A stretch of DNA of 64,000 nt from Blastomussa wellsi (lineage: Eukaryota > Cnidaria > Anthozoa > Scleractinia > Plerogyridae), in NCBI GenBank assembly GCA_947652115.1, contig OX393569.1, positions 21,540,896-21,604,895 of the forward strand, written 5' to 3'. The stretch's first letter is position 1. Each line of letters begins with the position of its first letter. A model generated the notes under the pieces. It was not told where the DNA came from. It saw nothing but the letters and a program-made list of their open reading frames with translations, and searched no databases. A program made the position numbers and the translations under genes. This document shows, one piece after another, positions 22,501 through 34,222 of the stretch.

Positions 22501-24377
22501 GAAACCGCATAATATCATCCAAGCTTGCCAAAGACAATAAACCCAATTATCAAAACGTCTTGCTGCTAGTATTTTCATTGTTGTTTATTATTGTAGGAAA
22601 GACATTGCTAAACAAGTTCAGAGTAAAACAGAACAAGGCAAGTGTAATGTTTGTCCTTTATTTTGCTTGTAAAGGTCTTCATTGCAGCATAAGCTCTTGC
22701 CGATACTTCTGTCAGAAAAATACAAAATTAAGCTGTTGCTGATTAATGAACCATATGAAGACTGGATGGTATTTAATACAATTATCATTATTGATAGTAG
22801 ATTCTGTTAATTAACTTGAAAGCATCTGTCTGTTGATTAACATTATTGCTACCTTATCATCCTTCAGAATGCGAAGAACATTACATGAGGTGTTACATTG
22901 ATGAGCCCTGTGAAGCTCTAAGGATTCCAGGTACATGTGGCACTGTGTCTCACGGCATGTTAGCATCTGCGTGATGGGCCAAGTGTCCGGACCCATCTTG
23001 CTGTAGCATTATTAAGTACGAGTACCGTAATGATTTGATTTAGCACTCGGGGCGCTTATTTACTTTTGGTACCTCAAGGGAGGGCGCTTATCCGAGACAG
23101 GGCGCTTATTTCTTTTTTGAGAAACAATCAAATGTTCAAAATAAATCTTGTTTGGAGGAATTATGCACTCACATGGACACAATACTTAAGAAACTCAGAT
23201 GAAAACCACTGTTTTAGTAATGTGGCATTACGTACATGTATGTGAGCAATTAAGGGAAGATGAACCAAGGTTGACACATACTCTTAAGGTGCTATAATTT
23301 TGTAATATTACAATAGGGGCGCTTATTAGAACGGGGGTGCTAATTGGAATAAGGTGCTTATTAATAAAAACACATTTGATGGAGGCTGCTTATTTGAATC
23401 ATTACGGTATGCCAGTCCATTGCAACTTGTTACTCTCCAGCATTGAGTTTGCTGGTACCCATCTATACACCTGAGGGGGAGTAGTCTTGACATCCTTCAA
23501 AGCTGTGTATACTTGCATACTTGCACCAGTTATGTTTCTAAGCTGGATGTTTTCATTTTAACATATGTTAAACACATGTTAACATATGTTGTTTTCTTCA
23601 GAACTGAGGCCATTTGTTACCTGTTCACCATCGCCATCCACTGCTGGCATTATATTTAAAGGTGTTGTGTAGGCTATTTTTGTCTGTTAATTACAGTATG
23701 ATGGATGTTTCTGATCTTGTGTTAGAATAAAGAACTGATGACTGAATTCATAGACCGTATGTGCAAATGGTTTGACTTGACCTAACCAAAATACATGATA
23801 ATTTGTTACTGTTATTTCTTAGCAATGGAAGACCCACCACGCCCTCCAATGGATTCAGCACGAAGCTTGGAGATGTCAGGTTACATGCCATGTAGGGGAG
23901 ACTTTGATGTGGTAAAGAACGTATATTACACTTTAAACCTTTGCTCGTGTGTGTAGTTTTTAAATAGCCTGCATTGCTTTTTCCTTAAAATTCTTAGTCT
24001 TTTTTTTACAATATCTTTGTTTTTTGTCTTCAGGAATATGACAACTATGCTGAGGTTGATATAAAAGACATTGAATTTGATTCTTCTGATTCAAACATTC
24101 TTCAAGGTAAGACACAATTACAACATCTAATATGCGTGTACAACAGTCTATATACAGTGCAATTAGAATAGTAGAAACTTGCAAAGAAGTTATGGTAGCC
24201 GAATGGTCTGTATGCTAGACTCCAGTTGACTGACATTTCCAGCATGAAGCATGGCCAAGGTCACTAATCTGCGCTCCGACGAAGGGCTAACGCTCGAAAC
24301 ATCAGCACTTGAATCTCTTTACGGTGGCCAATTGACATTATCAACCCAGTTGATAAAACCAAATTATATTGTTATAC

Positions 24378-24422
<45 letters not shown>

Positions 24423-27400
24423 CTAATCTAACAGTACCTTCTCCAACCTTGCAATGGACTAGCATCCAATCCAGGAATGAGGCACCAGTCTCCTTGTTCA
24501 CTGTTGCTAATTCATGCCACTGAAACTAGAATACGCTCTATCTCAGTGGGCTACTAGGCTCATGTGCAGAGAATTTTCCCCAGTTTTGATTAAAGGTCCC
24601 GTTTTTTATCACAGAGCTTAAAATTGCTGCTGTTGAAATCTTTCTATCAAGACTGCGGCAGAGATTCTATAGAAAACAGTAAGTCTAGGTTAATTGTTCA
24701 AAGTGCACTCCAACACATTTTGCTATTTTAAGTGGTCAGGACAGTAGAGTGTGGCAATTTGATTTATTTATTTGATTTGCTTGAAGACATTTTATTATGG
24801 TTAATAAGTTTTAACATGTACATGTAAACTCAATACACCAGATGATTTTGATTTGAAATTACTGCTGACTCAGTAATAACGTGAGATAATGAATGGCTCT
24901 TTCTTATGAGGCCAACACACAGAAGTTTAACCAGGTGCCTGTTACAACAGAAAACACAAAATATTCTTTACCAAAACGAATCTCGAAATTGTACAAGCAC
25001 TTGAAAGCCACATCTTGAATGTTCATTGTCTCACCCGGTGTAGCATCAAAGTTTTGCGGGTTTTAATTTTTGCAGATTATCCCCTATCTGCAAAAATGAA
25101 ATCCGGCAGAAAACATTCAGAAAAATAAAAAGCTGCAAAATTTTACTCCCTTCAGTCCAATAAAGGACCATGCTTGCAGATCTCCTTTAAGCCTAATTCA
25201 AATTTTACAATGAACCATCCCCTTGTATATGGGTTTCCTTTTTGCTGTGCTCATGTTTGGCAAAATCAGTGAAAGGAATGGTGTAGACTGTTCACAGTCT
25301 GCTATTTTTTCGTATTTTTCCTTGATCGGCGAATGCGGTGAATGATATAGAGCGGCTGTGAACAGTCTAGGAATGGTGTAGCACCTTGTTACATTTTTCC
25401 CCTTCTCTTCGTAGCATTGTAAGGAGATATGGACTCATCGACATTAGAAAGTTACAAAGTATGTGGTGTTTGACAGCATTTCTTTGTTGTGAATAATATA
25501 ACTATGAGGTGTGAACATGTTTGATACTGAAGCTGTGGGGATTAAAACGATGTAAAACAAGCTTTCATTTGTTTATATTTCCTTAGCTGTAGAACGAAGA
25601 CAGTCTAAAGCAGAAAGGTATGAATTTCCCTGCCATGTTGTGGCCTTTTTTAAAAACCTTCCTGAGTTTTGATTGGTTTACAGATCGTGGTATATGAGTT
25701 TGTATACCATCAACCACAAAGTAATAAATAATGTTTTGGTGTATGCATCAACAAGAACAGCTGGGAGTTCAAATAGTCACAAACAGTTATTTAAGCCTGG
25801 CAGTGAGATAGTTATTGCCAACTTGGTGCTATGTGCCTTCTTGGCTATACACCTCTTTCATAAATGGCTTCCAATTTTAAATTCTTTTGTGTGCAAAAAA
25901 TCTTTTGATTTACCAACTCAAAAACGAGGTTAGAAACGAGGTTAATTTAAATTGAAAATTGGCAGCCATTTATGAAAGAGGTCTATCTACCATCTCATAT
26001 TCAACCGGTGCTCATAGAGTATTTTTTTATATATAACTGGATTTATGAAAACCAGGTCAAAGAATTAGTGACCCCCTTCTCACGTTTTAACGATGAAGAC
26101 TTGTTAGGCATGTTAATTAGGCGTAAAAATCGGGTCAAGAAGGGAGCGAAAAGAAAATCCATAATAATAATAGCAATGTTAGTAATAATAGTAATAATAA
26201 TGATAATAATAATATTAATAATCTGTCTTGATTTAGCAAAAAAGGGGCTTGAGGCAATAGAGGAAATGTATGAGATTTCGATCTATTTTGTTTGTTTTGC
26301 GAAGTAACCGTCGGTGACTATTGGCCACTCTTTGCATGAAATCTTACCCTTCATAACGTTCCCATGCCAAATTCGTGATGTCTGGTACATTTTACTGTGG
26401 CCCACTCCCCCCCCCCCCCCCTCCCTCCCGCACCCCACCCGTTATTTTTGGCCATTTTTACCCAGGCCCCAGCTCGATGAGTACATCGGTTTGAATTTTT
26501 GACACCGCGCGGTAGCTGATCTGTAGGTTTACCAATCCTGCCGTCTAAAGGAAGTTTGCCGGAGGACATCATTAAGTCCAGTGAAGGTGGAAGTCCAACG
26601 ATTTGCAATCTAAGCGTCGGCTATTATCTTTCCTTAAACAAAGCTCTAACGGGTGAACTTGAACAACTCGTTACGACTTGTGCGAGGCGGGATAGTGAGG
26701 TGCTTGCTTTAGACGGCAAAAAGTCCTTCGCCACACCAAATAGGACTCCCTACCGGACTTGACGGGTGATTCGAAGGCGGCCATGCCGATATGTGGCTGG
26801 AACTATTCTGTGGCGAAAGACTTAGAAAAAATCTGCTCTAATTTTGGTAGTATTGTGTCCCGCGCAAAAAAATTTCGTTACATCCGGGCGATTGCATTCA
26901 ATTTCCTAGAAAATGGCTAGCTGTGTGGGAAAACCGAGGAATAGCGTGGAATTACAGAGCCCTATTTAATGTGAGTACGATTGATTCATGTTCATGCTTT
27001 TTTTATGGAGATTTTGCCGCTAGGCAGAAGTGCCAGATCGGTGTTCCGCTGATCTAAACGGCGATTTGTTCAGTTCGGAAGCGTAGTTTCCGGTCGCTGA
27101 CCGACATGAACCATGTGCGGGTCACTAATCAAAGTACATTTCTCAGCTTTAATCCGGAGCTGCCTAAAAATCAAGCGAATCCTTGATGTTACACACTATT
27201 CCTCAGATCATTTGAGACCATGCATGGCTTGCCGGGTCAACTCTTGCGCTGGAAATTTTGAAGTCTGTGATGCCATTTTATGTTGTAAATAATAACTTAA
27301 TTGAATTAGTAGACTTCGTGATTTTGTTGTTATGCCCAAACTACAATCTTCTTGCTCCGAAAAGACATAGGTTAGATTAATTTGCGTTGATTTGAGTTCA

Positions 27401-30400
27401 GAATAGTGCCCATTGACACCGTGAGTCCTTGCGAAAAGATGCCTTCAGAACTATAGTGTCATGTCAACTTTATCTAACCGAGTTCTGTTGAATCAAGACA
27501 GAGTACAATAACAGTAATACTAGCACTGAACTTTCGGATAAGTGAGTCACCAAGAAGAATAGAAGCTGCCAATACTTTTAAATTTTATAGCGTCGACATT
27601 GGAGAGAGTTTCTGGCGATAAAACAACCGCTTTTGGCGAGAAAATACAGCTTCGCAGGAGTTTCGCTCACAATTTCCTTTGACCCGGTTTACATAAATCC
27701 AGTCATATATATATAATTATTATAATCATTGCCAGCAAAGGGAAAATTGTTATTATTTTGTTTGTTATGGCTGTTGGTTAATCTGTAATGTTTCATTTTA
27801 GGGACCTGCGTGACAGTCTCAGGCCTTTTGCTCGCCTCCATTTGCCCAATGAACATGAAATATTTGTCCAAGGATTACTGAGTAAGATTTCAGTTTCTAC
27901 AAGCTGTATTTGATATTTAATAAAAGAGTAATGTAAGTTGCTTTTTTTCAGTGGAAACTTTTCTTAAGAAACAAATTGTCAGCTTGCAAGAATACAGATC
28001 AGCAGGAATTTGTACTAGAAAAGGTGCGTACAGGATTCTCAAGCACAATTGACCTTACTGTTTGTCAAACATTTTTCACTGTTAGTGCTGAGAATATGGT
28101 GCTTCATCATCAAACCAATATCCCATCCCAATTAGTTGATGATTGTCTTTATTCCCCTGCACCTGAGAGGCCTTCGCTTCTCAGTACCTTATTTAGCACA
28201 AGGGATCTGAAAGTGCACGTTGTTCTTAAGAATTTCTCTAACATGTATGTAAGTAGCCTCCAACGTGATGTTCCTTTGGCTCATCACGCAATCTTCCTTG
28301 ACGATTGCGTGACGAACCAAAGGAAGGTCTGCGTGGGAGGCTAGTATGTAAGGGCATTTTATGGGTGTTGCACATAAATCCCATGCAAAAAGTATTACTT
28401 CCTAGAATTATTAGGCGTACATACAGTGGATACGCCATGTTTCAGCTGGACACATTGCATGCAGGCCAATTTTTCTTGAACCCTGGCCTCAATTTCTCGA
28501 GCCTCCCAACAACTCGAACCAAAGTGGTTTCCTTTCCCTCTGTCTTAGACCAGCTTACGTTTCCTTCAAAGGTTTGAGGAATCGGAGTTCCATTGTAGAT
28601 TGTAGTGATCAAGTCTAATTATATTAGAATTAACAATCTGATCATCTTGACCAAGAACCATATTTTCCCAAGGCAAACTATAAAAAATGTATGAAAACGT
28701 TAAGGGGAATTTGGATGTCATCATACCTTAGTCAATAACACATGAAGTAATTCTGACTCTTCTGTATTAGATTATATCAAATTTGCATTTTATTAGGTGC
28801 GGAGGTTTATGAGCGACTCAACAGACGTCGACAAGAGGACAAAGCGCGTAGGAAAATGTTGGATGATATTCTAGTTCACATCCAGGTTATGTTCAGAGAA
28901 ATTAGAAACGTTAATTCGATTATCTAGACAAAGCTGATTAGATCATCAAGAGCTACAGATAAATTAGAGCGAAATCATCGAAGTATTAACTTGCTCGCAA
29001 ACTCAGCACAACAGTTTCTTCGTTGTTGGAACGGTGGCATTTGGTGTCATAGAAGGTCAACTTTGTGCTCTAGTTTTGAGTCGCTGATGCAAAGTTCCAG
29101 TCTACAAGAGCACCCGGTTTCTTCTGGTATTTTCTCACTCGTTGAGAAAAAAACGTATTTTGGTCGGCGTAAACCAACAACCGGAAGCCGTCTGCTTTCC
29201 CTAGACTGCGAACAGGCTCCCAGCGAGCCGAACATAGCCTGCGGAGAAGGAAAACGCCCGCCGAAATTTTCCCCACTGGAGAGCCTGTTCATAGGCTAGC
29301 TTTGCCAAGCTAGCAAAGCGTGTTTATCATTGAGCAACCATCCTAAAAGATTCATTGTTAACGACCGTTTTAGAAATGGCTAGAATGACCACTAAATGAC
29401 ATTCTTGTTATATTTAATTTGCAGGATGAAAAAGCTTGTCAAGTATGGCTACACCGACAAGCTCAAATGTAAGTTGGTTGGACGGTCTGTCCATTCACCG
29501 GTCAGGCAATCAGTCAGTCTTAGGTCGGTCGGAAGGTCGGTCGTCGACTGAACATCCACTGGATTTTTTTTTTCCTGTTAACATCCTACGTGTCGCGAAT
29601 TACTGCTGAGTACCGTAGTCCTTTAGTCCCTCCCATAGTTGCAGTTCACATCAACTCGTCTATACTCATATCGGCTACATCACTTGTTGCGCTTTATCCT
29701 CTCTCAATCTCATGTTGACAAACTTTGTCAACCCTTTTTCTTTGTTTTAACAGAGATTCAGGACAAAGCTTAGCGCCCCTACCTCTGCCTAGCTTAGGTA
29801 GGTATATTTGGATTTCTCTTGTTGCAATCATAGTTCGTTTTTATTCTCAACTCAATCTTGTTGTTGAAGGTCGTAAGCCTGCAGCTCGTTTGGACATCAG
29901 TGGTACCCCAGGAGTGGAGCAACTCAGACAGGTGGAAAGAGAGGTGCGTAAAATCGCGTGATATTCTTGTACCTGGCTGTTTGGTGGGCTTGATTCAGTT
30001 CGCGAGTCCTCTCTCCAGCGCCCTAACCCCCACCCCGCCGCTCCCGGAAGTGGAAGAAACAGAGCATACCTTTGGTATTTTGTAGGTGTTAGTTGCTGAA
30101 TCGACACCCACTGGCGTTTCCAGCGCGGGTCACACCCTCGTTGGAGTAAATCATTTAATCCTTTTCATCTATTTACTCCAACGAAGCGCTAACGGTTGAA
30201 ATATCATCTTTCCAAATCCGCTTCGTCGGTTAATTTACCTTAAACAGTTCATAGTTCATAATCAGCCAGAATTTTCGCTTGCCCGCCGACATAGCATAAC
30301 AGCTTCTTTAGAAACTCCGGCATCGCTTTGCTCATTTATGCTTTATTATTTTACTATAGACTCTGCCTTCTTGTCATTATATTCGTACTCTGCTAAAACT

Positions 30401-30646
30401 TGTAAGAAGTTTCTTGTTTATTAATCTTATCTTTTTCTTTTTTGTTTTGAACAGTTGTGCAGTAGTTTGAGATTATTGCCGCATGACTATCAGGTATACA
30501 AATCAACACTGATCAAGGAATACGAGAAACAAGGATCACTGAGACTCGCACAAGCTCGCACTCTGATTCGCATTGACGTGAACAAGACTAGGAAGATGTA
30601 CAACTTTTTTGTAGAGCAAGGCTGGGTCAAACAATCTGATGGTTAA
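19546..30646 (+). CDS. TADA2A: Transcriptional adapter 2-alpha (ADA2a), histone acetyltransferase complex adaptor
   Basis: Nineteen exons: 19546-19564, 19648-19760, 21053-21112, 21452-21543, 22597-22637, 22868-22930, 23602-23661, 23823-23911, 24034-24106, 24615-24678, 25415-25458, 25587-25617, 27802-27881, 27952-28023, 28797-28885, 29425-29468, 29754-29797, 29870-29943 and 30455-30646. All phases agree and give 447 codons (human protein: 443). Order: a ZZ zinc finger (residues 14-60, ECFVCHG, VRCCQC, CF, H-H pairs), a SANT domain (about 67-115: EKNWIAQEEIDLLDG, GFQNWKDIAKQV), the ADA2 middle region (DPPRPPMDS, GYMPCRGDFDVEYDNYAE) and a C-terminal SWIRM domain ending in LRLAQARTLIRIDVNKTRKM. 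ADA2a joins GCN5/PCAF in the ATAC complex, in the nucleus. The fifth intron begins with GC rather than GT. Introns carry SINE, Penelope, MITE and fold-back insertions. Confidence 0.95.
20386..20982. mobile_element. MITE with GAGGGTCCCCTATAC ends
   Basis: Inverted terminal repeats of 15 bp, GAGGGTCCCCTATAC and GTATAGGGGACCCTC, enclose 597 bp rich in GTGAAGCGTGAAT, GTGATTTGTGAA and GTGATCCGTGAA units in both orientations. Both sides carry AATCA-type flanks (20380-20385 and 20983-20987). It sits in the second intron of TADA2A and is non-coding. Confidence 0.7.
22638..22643 (+). other. TADA2A: GC-AG splice donor in TADA2A
   Basis: The donor after exon 5 reads CAAG followed by GCAAGT instead of GTAAGT. 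All other donor positions match the consensus, as expected for functional GC-AG introns. The reading frame into exon 6 (ECEEHYM, SANT domain) is only maintained with this donor. Confidence 0.75.
23023..23409. mobile_element. MITE with TACCGTAATGATT ends
   Basis: Perfect 13-bp inverted ends, TACCGTAATGATT and AATCATTACGGTA, enclose 387 bp with five variants of GGGGCGCTTATT. In an intron of TADA2A. Non-coding DNA transposon derivative. Confidence 0.7.
23410..23482 (-). mobile_element. Fragment of the second tRNA-SINE family
   Basis: The stretch ending TATACACCTGAGGGGG, read on the minus strand, matches the middle of the SINE copies at 37871 and 48925 (ATGGGTACC, TGCAATGGACTGGCA). It is directly adjacent to the preceding MITE, so one element probably interrupted or truncated the other. 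Confidence 0.45.
24250..24415 (+). mobile_element. 3' end of a Penelope-like element
   Basis: It contains CGACGAAGGGCTAACGCTCG, then GGTGGCCAATTGACATTATC and CAGTTGATAAAACC, followed by the hairpin GTTTCTTTAGAAAC. I recognise this as the shared 3' end of coral Penelope-like retrotransposons. The same terminal block recurs at 30130-30320 and 51536-51628. Confidence 0.55.
24430..24565 (+). mobile_element. Partial SINE (3' body only)
   Basis: The segment with TGCAATGGACTAGCATCC and later GAATGAGGCACCAG corresponds to the region after the tRNA-like head in the copy at 37871-38160. The head is missing. Directly follows the Penelope end in a TADA2A intron. Confidence 0.45.
25852..25981. mobile_element. 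Fold-back element in a TADA2A intron
   Basis: Left arm CCTCTTTCATAAATGGCTTC, then CAATTTTAAATT, pairs with AATTTAAATTGAAAATTGG and CAGCCATTTATGAAAGAGG on the right. The loop is about 60 bp. It belongs to the class of simple fold-backs scattered in this window but does not share the GCAATAG ends. Confidence 0.65.
26160..26225. repeat. ATA/AAT microsatellite
   Basis: Imperfect run of ATAATAATA with occasional GTAATA and ATGATA. Intronic. Confidence 0.8.
28254..28343. mobile_element. Short fold-back MITE in a TADA2A intron
   Basis: Left TAGCCTCCAACGTG, then TTCCTTTGGCTCATCACGCA, pairs with TGCGTGACGAACCAAAGGAA and GCGTGGGAGGCTA around a 9-base loop. A degraded relative of the same sequence (GTGACGAACCTAAAGG, then GGGAGGCTAG) is at 45281-45315. 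Confidence 0.7.
30130..30320 (+). mobile_element. Diverged Penelope-like 3' end
   Basis: CCAACGAAGCGCTAACGGTT, followed by TTCTTTAGAAACTCCGG, parallels the 24250 copy but is more diverged. It lies in the last intron of TADA2A and is flanked by a short inverted repeat GGAGTAAAT/ATTTACTCC. Confidence 0.4.
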
Positions 30647-30982
30647 CTCAGGGAAACGGCAAAATTTAGCCTCTCCCTCCCCTCACTAGTGTGTGTTTCG
30701 CCTATCGTTCTAACCGTTTCGTTCTAAAACGCTCATCGTCTACATCGTAAACGCATATTTTTGAAAACGTTATCCAGAGTAAAGGCATTTAGTTTAGTCA
30801 GGTTTAAAAAACATCTCGCGCTTCTTTCTCAACCAATTAGAAGTAAAACCAAATCCAATCTTGACTCGCTCGCGCAGTTTTCCCGCGCTTTGTGACGGCT
30901 ACTTGTGGGTTTTTGAAGTTCTTCTGTAGTTTTACAGCAGTTATTGTGATATTTCAGTTTTGAGTGACCAGTTTTCGTATAA

Positions 30983-31820
30983 ACAAAAATAAAAAACTTC
31001 ACAACTGCACTTGAAGATCTCGATTTTGCAGACGATATAGTCCTTCTCTCATCAAAACACCAGCAAATACAGGACAAGACCAACCGACTAGTAGTTAATG
31101 CAGGAAGAGTGGGACTGAAATTGAATGCGCAAAAATGCAAAGTGATGAGAATGAATGCACGAAGAGAAGACAAAGTAATGATTGAAAGAAAGGAAGTTGA
31201 AGACGTCGAAGAGTTTGTATATCTGGGCGCGACTGTGACAAAAGAGGGTGGTGGCACGGAAGACATCAAGAAACGTCTAAGCAAGGCACAGGGAGCTTTC
31301 TACAACCTAAAGAAGATCTGGAATACACGGAGTATTGGTCGGAATACAAAAATCAAACTGTGTAAGACTCTGGTACGACCAGTGCTATTGTATGGATGTG
31401 AAGCATGGAAATTAACAGCTGCTGAAGAGAAGAAATTAGATCGATTCCAGTTCACATGTCTAAGGCGGATATTGAGAGTATGGTGGCCACAACGCATGAT
31501 AAACGACACAATTTCAGAAATAACAGGCGTGAGAAAGATAAGCGACGAAATACGAAGGAGAAGATGGAACTGGATTGGCCATGTGCTTAGAAAGGACAGG
31601 AACGATGATTGTATGGTGGCAATGGGGTGGCAACCCGAGGGGAAGAGGAAAGTGGGCCGACCTAAAATCACGTGGAGAAGGACAGTGGAAAGAGAGTGCA
31701 GACAAGAAAGGTGGACCAGCTGGGCTGAAGCCAGGACTGCAGCAAAAGACAGGGCTGGTTGGAAAACGAAAGTTGCAGCCTTATGTGCCTCATGGCGCGG
31801 AGAGAACTAACTAACTAACT
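30983..31820 (+). mobile_element. 5'-truncated LINE, C-terminal reverse transcriptase fragment
   Basis: An open frame runs from about 30983 to 31810 with no initiating ATG at its start. It begins at the catalytic FADD motif (DLDFADDIVLLS), continues with GLKLNAQKCKVMRM, VYLGATVTKEG, LVRPVLLYGCEAW and the C-terminal RRRWNWIGHVLRKDR and GKRKVGRPKITWRR blocks, then ends in WRGEN. This is the 3' half of a non-LTR retrotransposon ORF2 of the RTE or neighbouring type. The 3' end is a short ACTAACTAACTAACTAG tail, the usual microsatellite end of such elements. The truncation just before FADD leaves no fingers domain. The open, undamaged frame suggests a recent insertion, 337 bp after the TADA2A stop codon. 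Confidence 0.85.
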
Positions 31821-32111
31821 AGAGTGGACGGGGCCTGGTAGTTTCTAGGAATGTAATAAAGTTGTTAAAAAACCGCGTGTACAAGTGGTTGAACCGCGCA
31901 AAGATCGCCATTACCCTGCAAGTTGGTCCTGATCTTGGGAAATGACAAGGTTCCGACAAATTGCACAGGATGTACGCTCTGGGATGTACGGGACTTACGT
32001 TTGAAGAAACTGACAACCTTTGAGGTCGCGTATACGTAATAAGGTCCAAACTTTTAATATCTTTCTTGTCAAAGGTCTTTAAAGACAAACCTTTCATACG
32101 ATATCACATCT

Positions 32112-32395
32112 TGGGAGATGTGCTAGCCTAATGGTTAGTGCGCTGGACGGTTCGGACGGTCCGGGTTAGAGCCCTGGCAGGGCACTACACACTACGTTTG
32201 CGCAAGACACATTGCTCTCACAGTGCCTCCCCATCCAGGAGTATAATTGGATACCGGTGAATTGTCTGGGCAAACTGACAATGTTGTGGGGGGTGGGGGG
32301 GAGTAGCATTACTACTAACTGCTTCCTGCTGCTGAAACTGGAGTTAAGCGCCGAGTGAGTGGGCGAGTCAGAGCTGAGATAGAAACCTAAAATAA
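32112..32395 (+). mobile_element. tRNA-derived SINE, second family, copy 1
   Basis: The head CTAGCCTAATGGTTAGTGCG is an A box and GGTCCGGGTTAGAGCCCTGG a worn B box. The body includes GCAAGACACATTGCTCTCAC and GGATACCGGTGAATT, as in the copy at 37871-38160. Confidence 0.6.
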
Positions 32396-32596
32396 TAGTT
32401 CGTTAAGGTAGAACGAAACACCAAGGCACTTACATGTAAGAGGGGGAATGTTGGGACGTTTTTCGAACATTAGGCTCGTATTTTTTTCCTTTTTTTCTGT
32501 ACGGTTATCGTGACTTGGAGGTTTGCTCTATCACTGCTCTACGGGAAGGGGTGCGAGGACCCGACCCTGTCCGCAAAGAATTTCTCCGCCAGGCGA

Positions 32597-32750
32597 CCCA
32601 AGCTCATCATGTTGTGAGTCAGGATCATGTTGCGTAATAGCTGTCACGGCAAGCTCAAACGAGTTGTAAAATTTTCCCCTACAAACTCATTTTTCTCCTT
32701 ACGGCGATTACGCAATATGATCCTGTCATGCAACATGAGCTTGGGCGCAT
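32597..32750. repeat. Inverted repeat around CCCAAGCTCAT
   Basis: Left CCCAAGCTCATCATGTTG with AGGATCATGTTGCGTAA is matched in inverted form by TTACGCAATATGATCCTG and CAACATGAGCTTGGG. The arms are interrupted, so this is a partly decayed fold-back. Confidence 0.6.
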
Positions 32751-32928
32751 GTGGATGGTTGGACGAAGCAAATCCATGACCACCACCATGTTTACGCTTG
32801 TCGGTGTCTGGCAAAGTCTATTTCCGGCTGATTCAATAGATTCTACGTTGGCAGCGTTATCGTTTGAGGCCAGGAGCCCATGGTTGTGTTAAGGTCTATT
32901 TTACCCGAGAGGGATGAAATGTTTTTAA

Positions 32929-33409
32929 GGGCCTGTTTACAAGGAGAGAGGTTTACCCTAGGAGGTGGGTCACCCTAGCAATCGCACACTTTACATTGGC
33001 AGCTAGGGTTACCCGGGTTGGCGGATTACCCTATCTGCGCGCTGGGGCTACCCTGGCTGGCGGGTTACCCTAGCACTCACACATTTCCTCTCTTTTTCTT
33101 CGTCGTCGTTTACGAGGCAGCTAGAATTACCCGAGTAAGCGGGTTACCCTATATCTGCGCCCTACGGTTACCCTGGCTGGCGGGTTAACTTTTTCCCTTG
33201 TAAGCACTCCAGGTAGGGTTAACCGACCTACCCGGGTTAACTTTCTAATTGTTTCCAGGCTCTTTGAGTGTAACCGCGCACTACTTTGTCCCGGACCTTT
33301 TAGGGTTTCCCCTTCCTGTGAAATGTTGCTTGTAAACCCGGGCTATTTAAACCCTCTTGCTAGTGTAACCCTGGCACTAGGGTTACCCTACCTTCTTGTA
33401 AACAGGGCC
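32929..33409. mobile_element. Harbinger-like MITE full of GGGTTACCCT motifs
   Basis: Ends GGGCCTGTTTACAAG and, inverted, GGCCCTGTTTACAAG, with TAA on both sides (32926-32928 and 33410-33412). The 481-bp interior has about a dozen copies or near copies of TAGGGTTACCC or GGGTTACCCT, a palindromic motif. No open frame of note. Confidence 0.75.
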
Positions 33410-33412
33410 TAA

Positions 33413-34222
33413 GAACGTAGATTTCAAAGCTTCAGTGGAAACTATAGAAAACACTGTGGGGAGGTTGATGTAAATATTTTATAACAACCTTTTTTCACTT
33501 TGTTTTGAGTAGCAATACAGCTTTGAACTTTAATATCGTAACAATTCTAAGTGACTTGCTGAATCCATATTATTTGTAAACTGATCATAACAGATCGATA
33601 GAAAAACGTTGTATATATCACGCTCAATTTTTTCATTGTTTCCACTTCCTATCGATATCCTGTGTTGCAGACGAAATTGTTTTTGCTACTATGGGTACAT
33701 GAGCTAGAATATTCCTTCATCCTGCTGTGTTTTTGTTATCCTTTACTTGCAAGTAATCTAGAGCCTTATGAAAATATTAGTACAGCCAATTCCAAGATAT
33801 CATTTTCGTGTTGTTCAAACATTCTTTTAAACAGGAAATCTGTTGTTTTGTTTCGATTTTGGTCGTTTGAATGTTCCGCTCCCTGTTCCCCTTGATTGGA
33901 ATGTAAATTCTCAACTTGTTTTCACCATGGCAACGCTGTTTGGTAGTCATGCGTGCTTTGGTTCTTGGCGAAATGAGGGAAATTTTCGCTGTTCGCAACA
34001 GAGTTACTGGAAAAGTACCGTTAATTTCCACTACGATCTGTCTCTTTCACCTCCAACGGAGTGTTGCAAGGGATATATAAACGTCTCCAGTTGCTGCGAA
34101 TACCCGTAAAGGGAAAATGCGCGTCGATTTTAACGCTGTGCGTCACAAACGGTCCACACGTTTAGGCTTCAGGCTCTTGTCATTGGCCACCAGCTGTTAA
34201 AGACTTTCAATCTTTTGCCGCG
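33413..34222. other. Upstream region of the CCDC74-like gene
   Basis: No other gene is supported. It contains the X-box-like site at 33921-33934 and the 5' UTR of the downstream gene. Short open frames at 33662-34109 have no family resemblance. Confidence 0.4.
33921..33934 (+). promoter_or_regulatory. Candidate RFX X-box
   Basis: TTCACCATGGCAAC matches the classic X-box (GTYNCC-AT-RGNAAC) at every position but the first. It lies 289 bp before the ATG of the CCDC74-like gene. X-boxes bound by RFX factors mark ciliary genes across animals. A match of this length can occur by chance, so confidence is moderate. Confidence 0.4.

Noticed and set aside
23040..23400. CRISPR-like array because of the spaced GGGCGCTTATT repeats
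   Set aside because: The repeats are short, irregularly spaced and enclosed by 13-bp inverted ends; this is a eukaryotic MITE.
26535..26762. Open frame in a TADA2A intron (KSLPEDIIKSSEGG region)
   Set aside because: The composition is somewhat protein-like, but there is no recognised family and no splice support. It could be a relic, but evidence is too weak.
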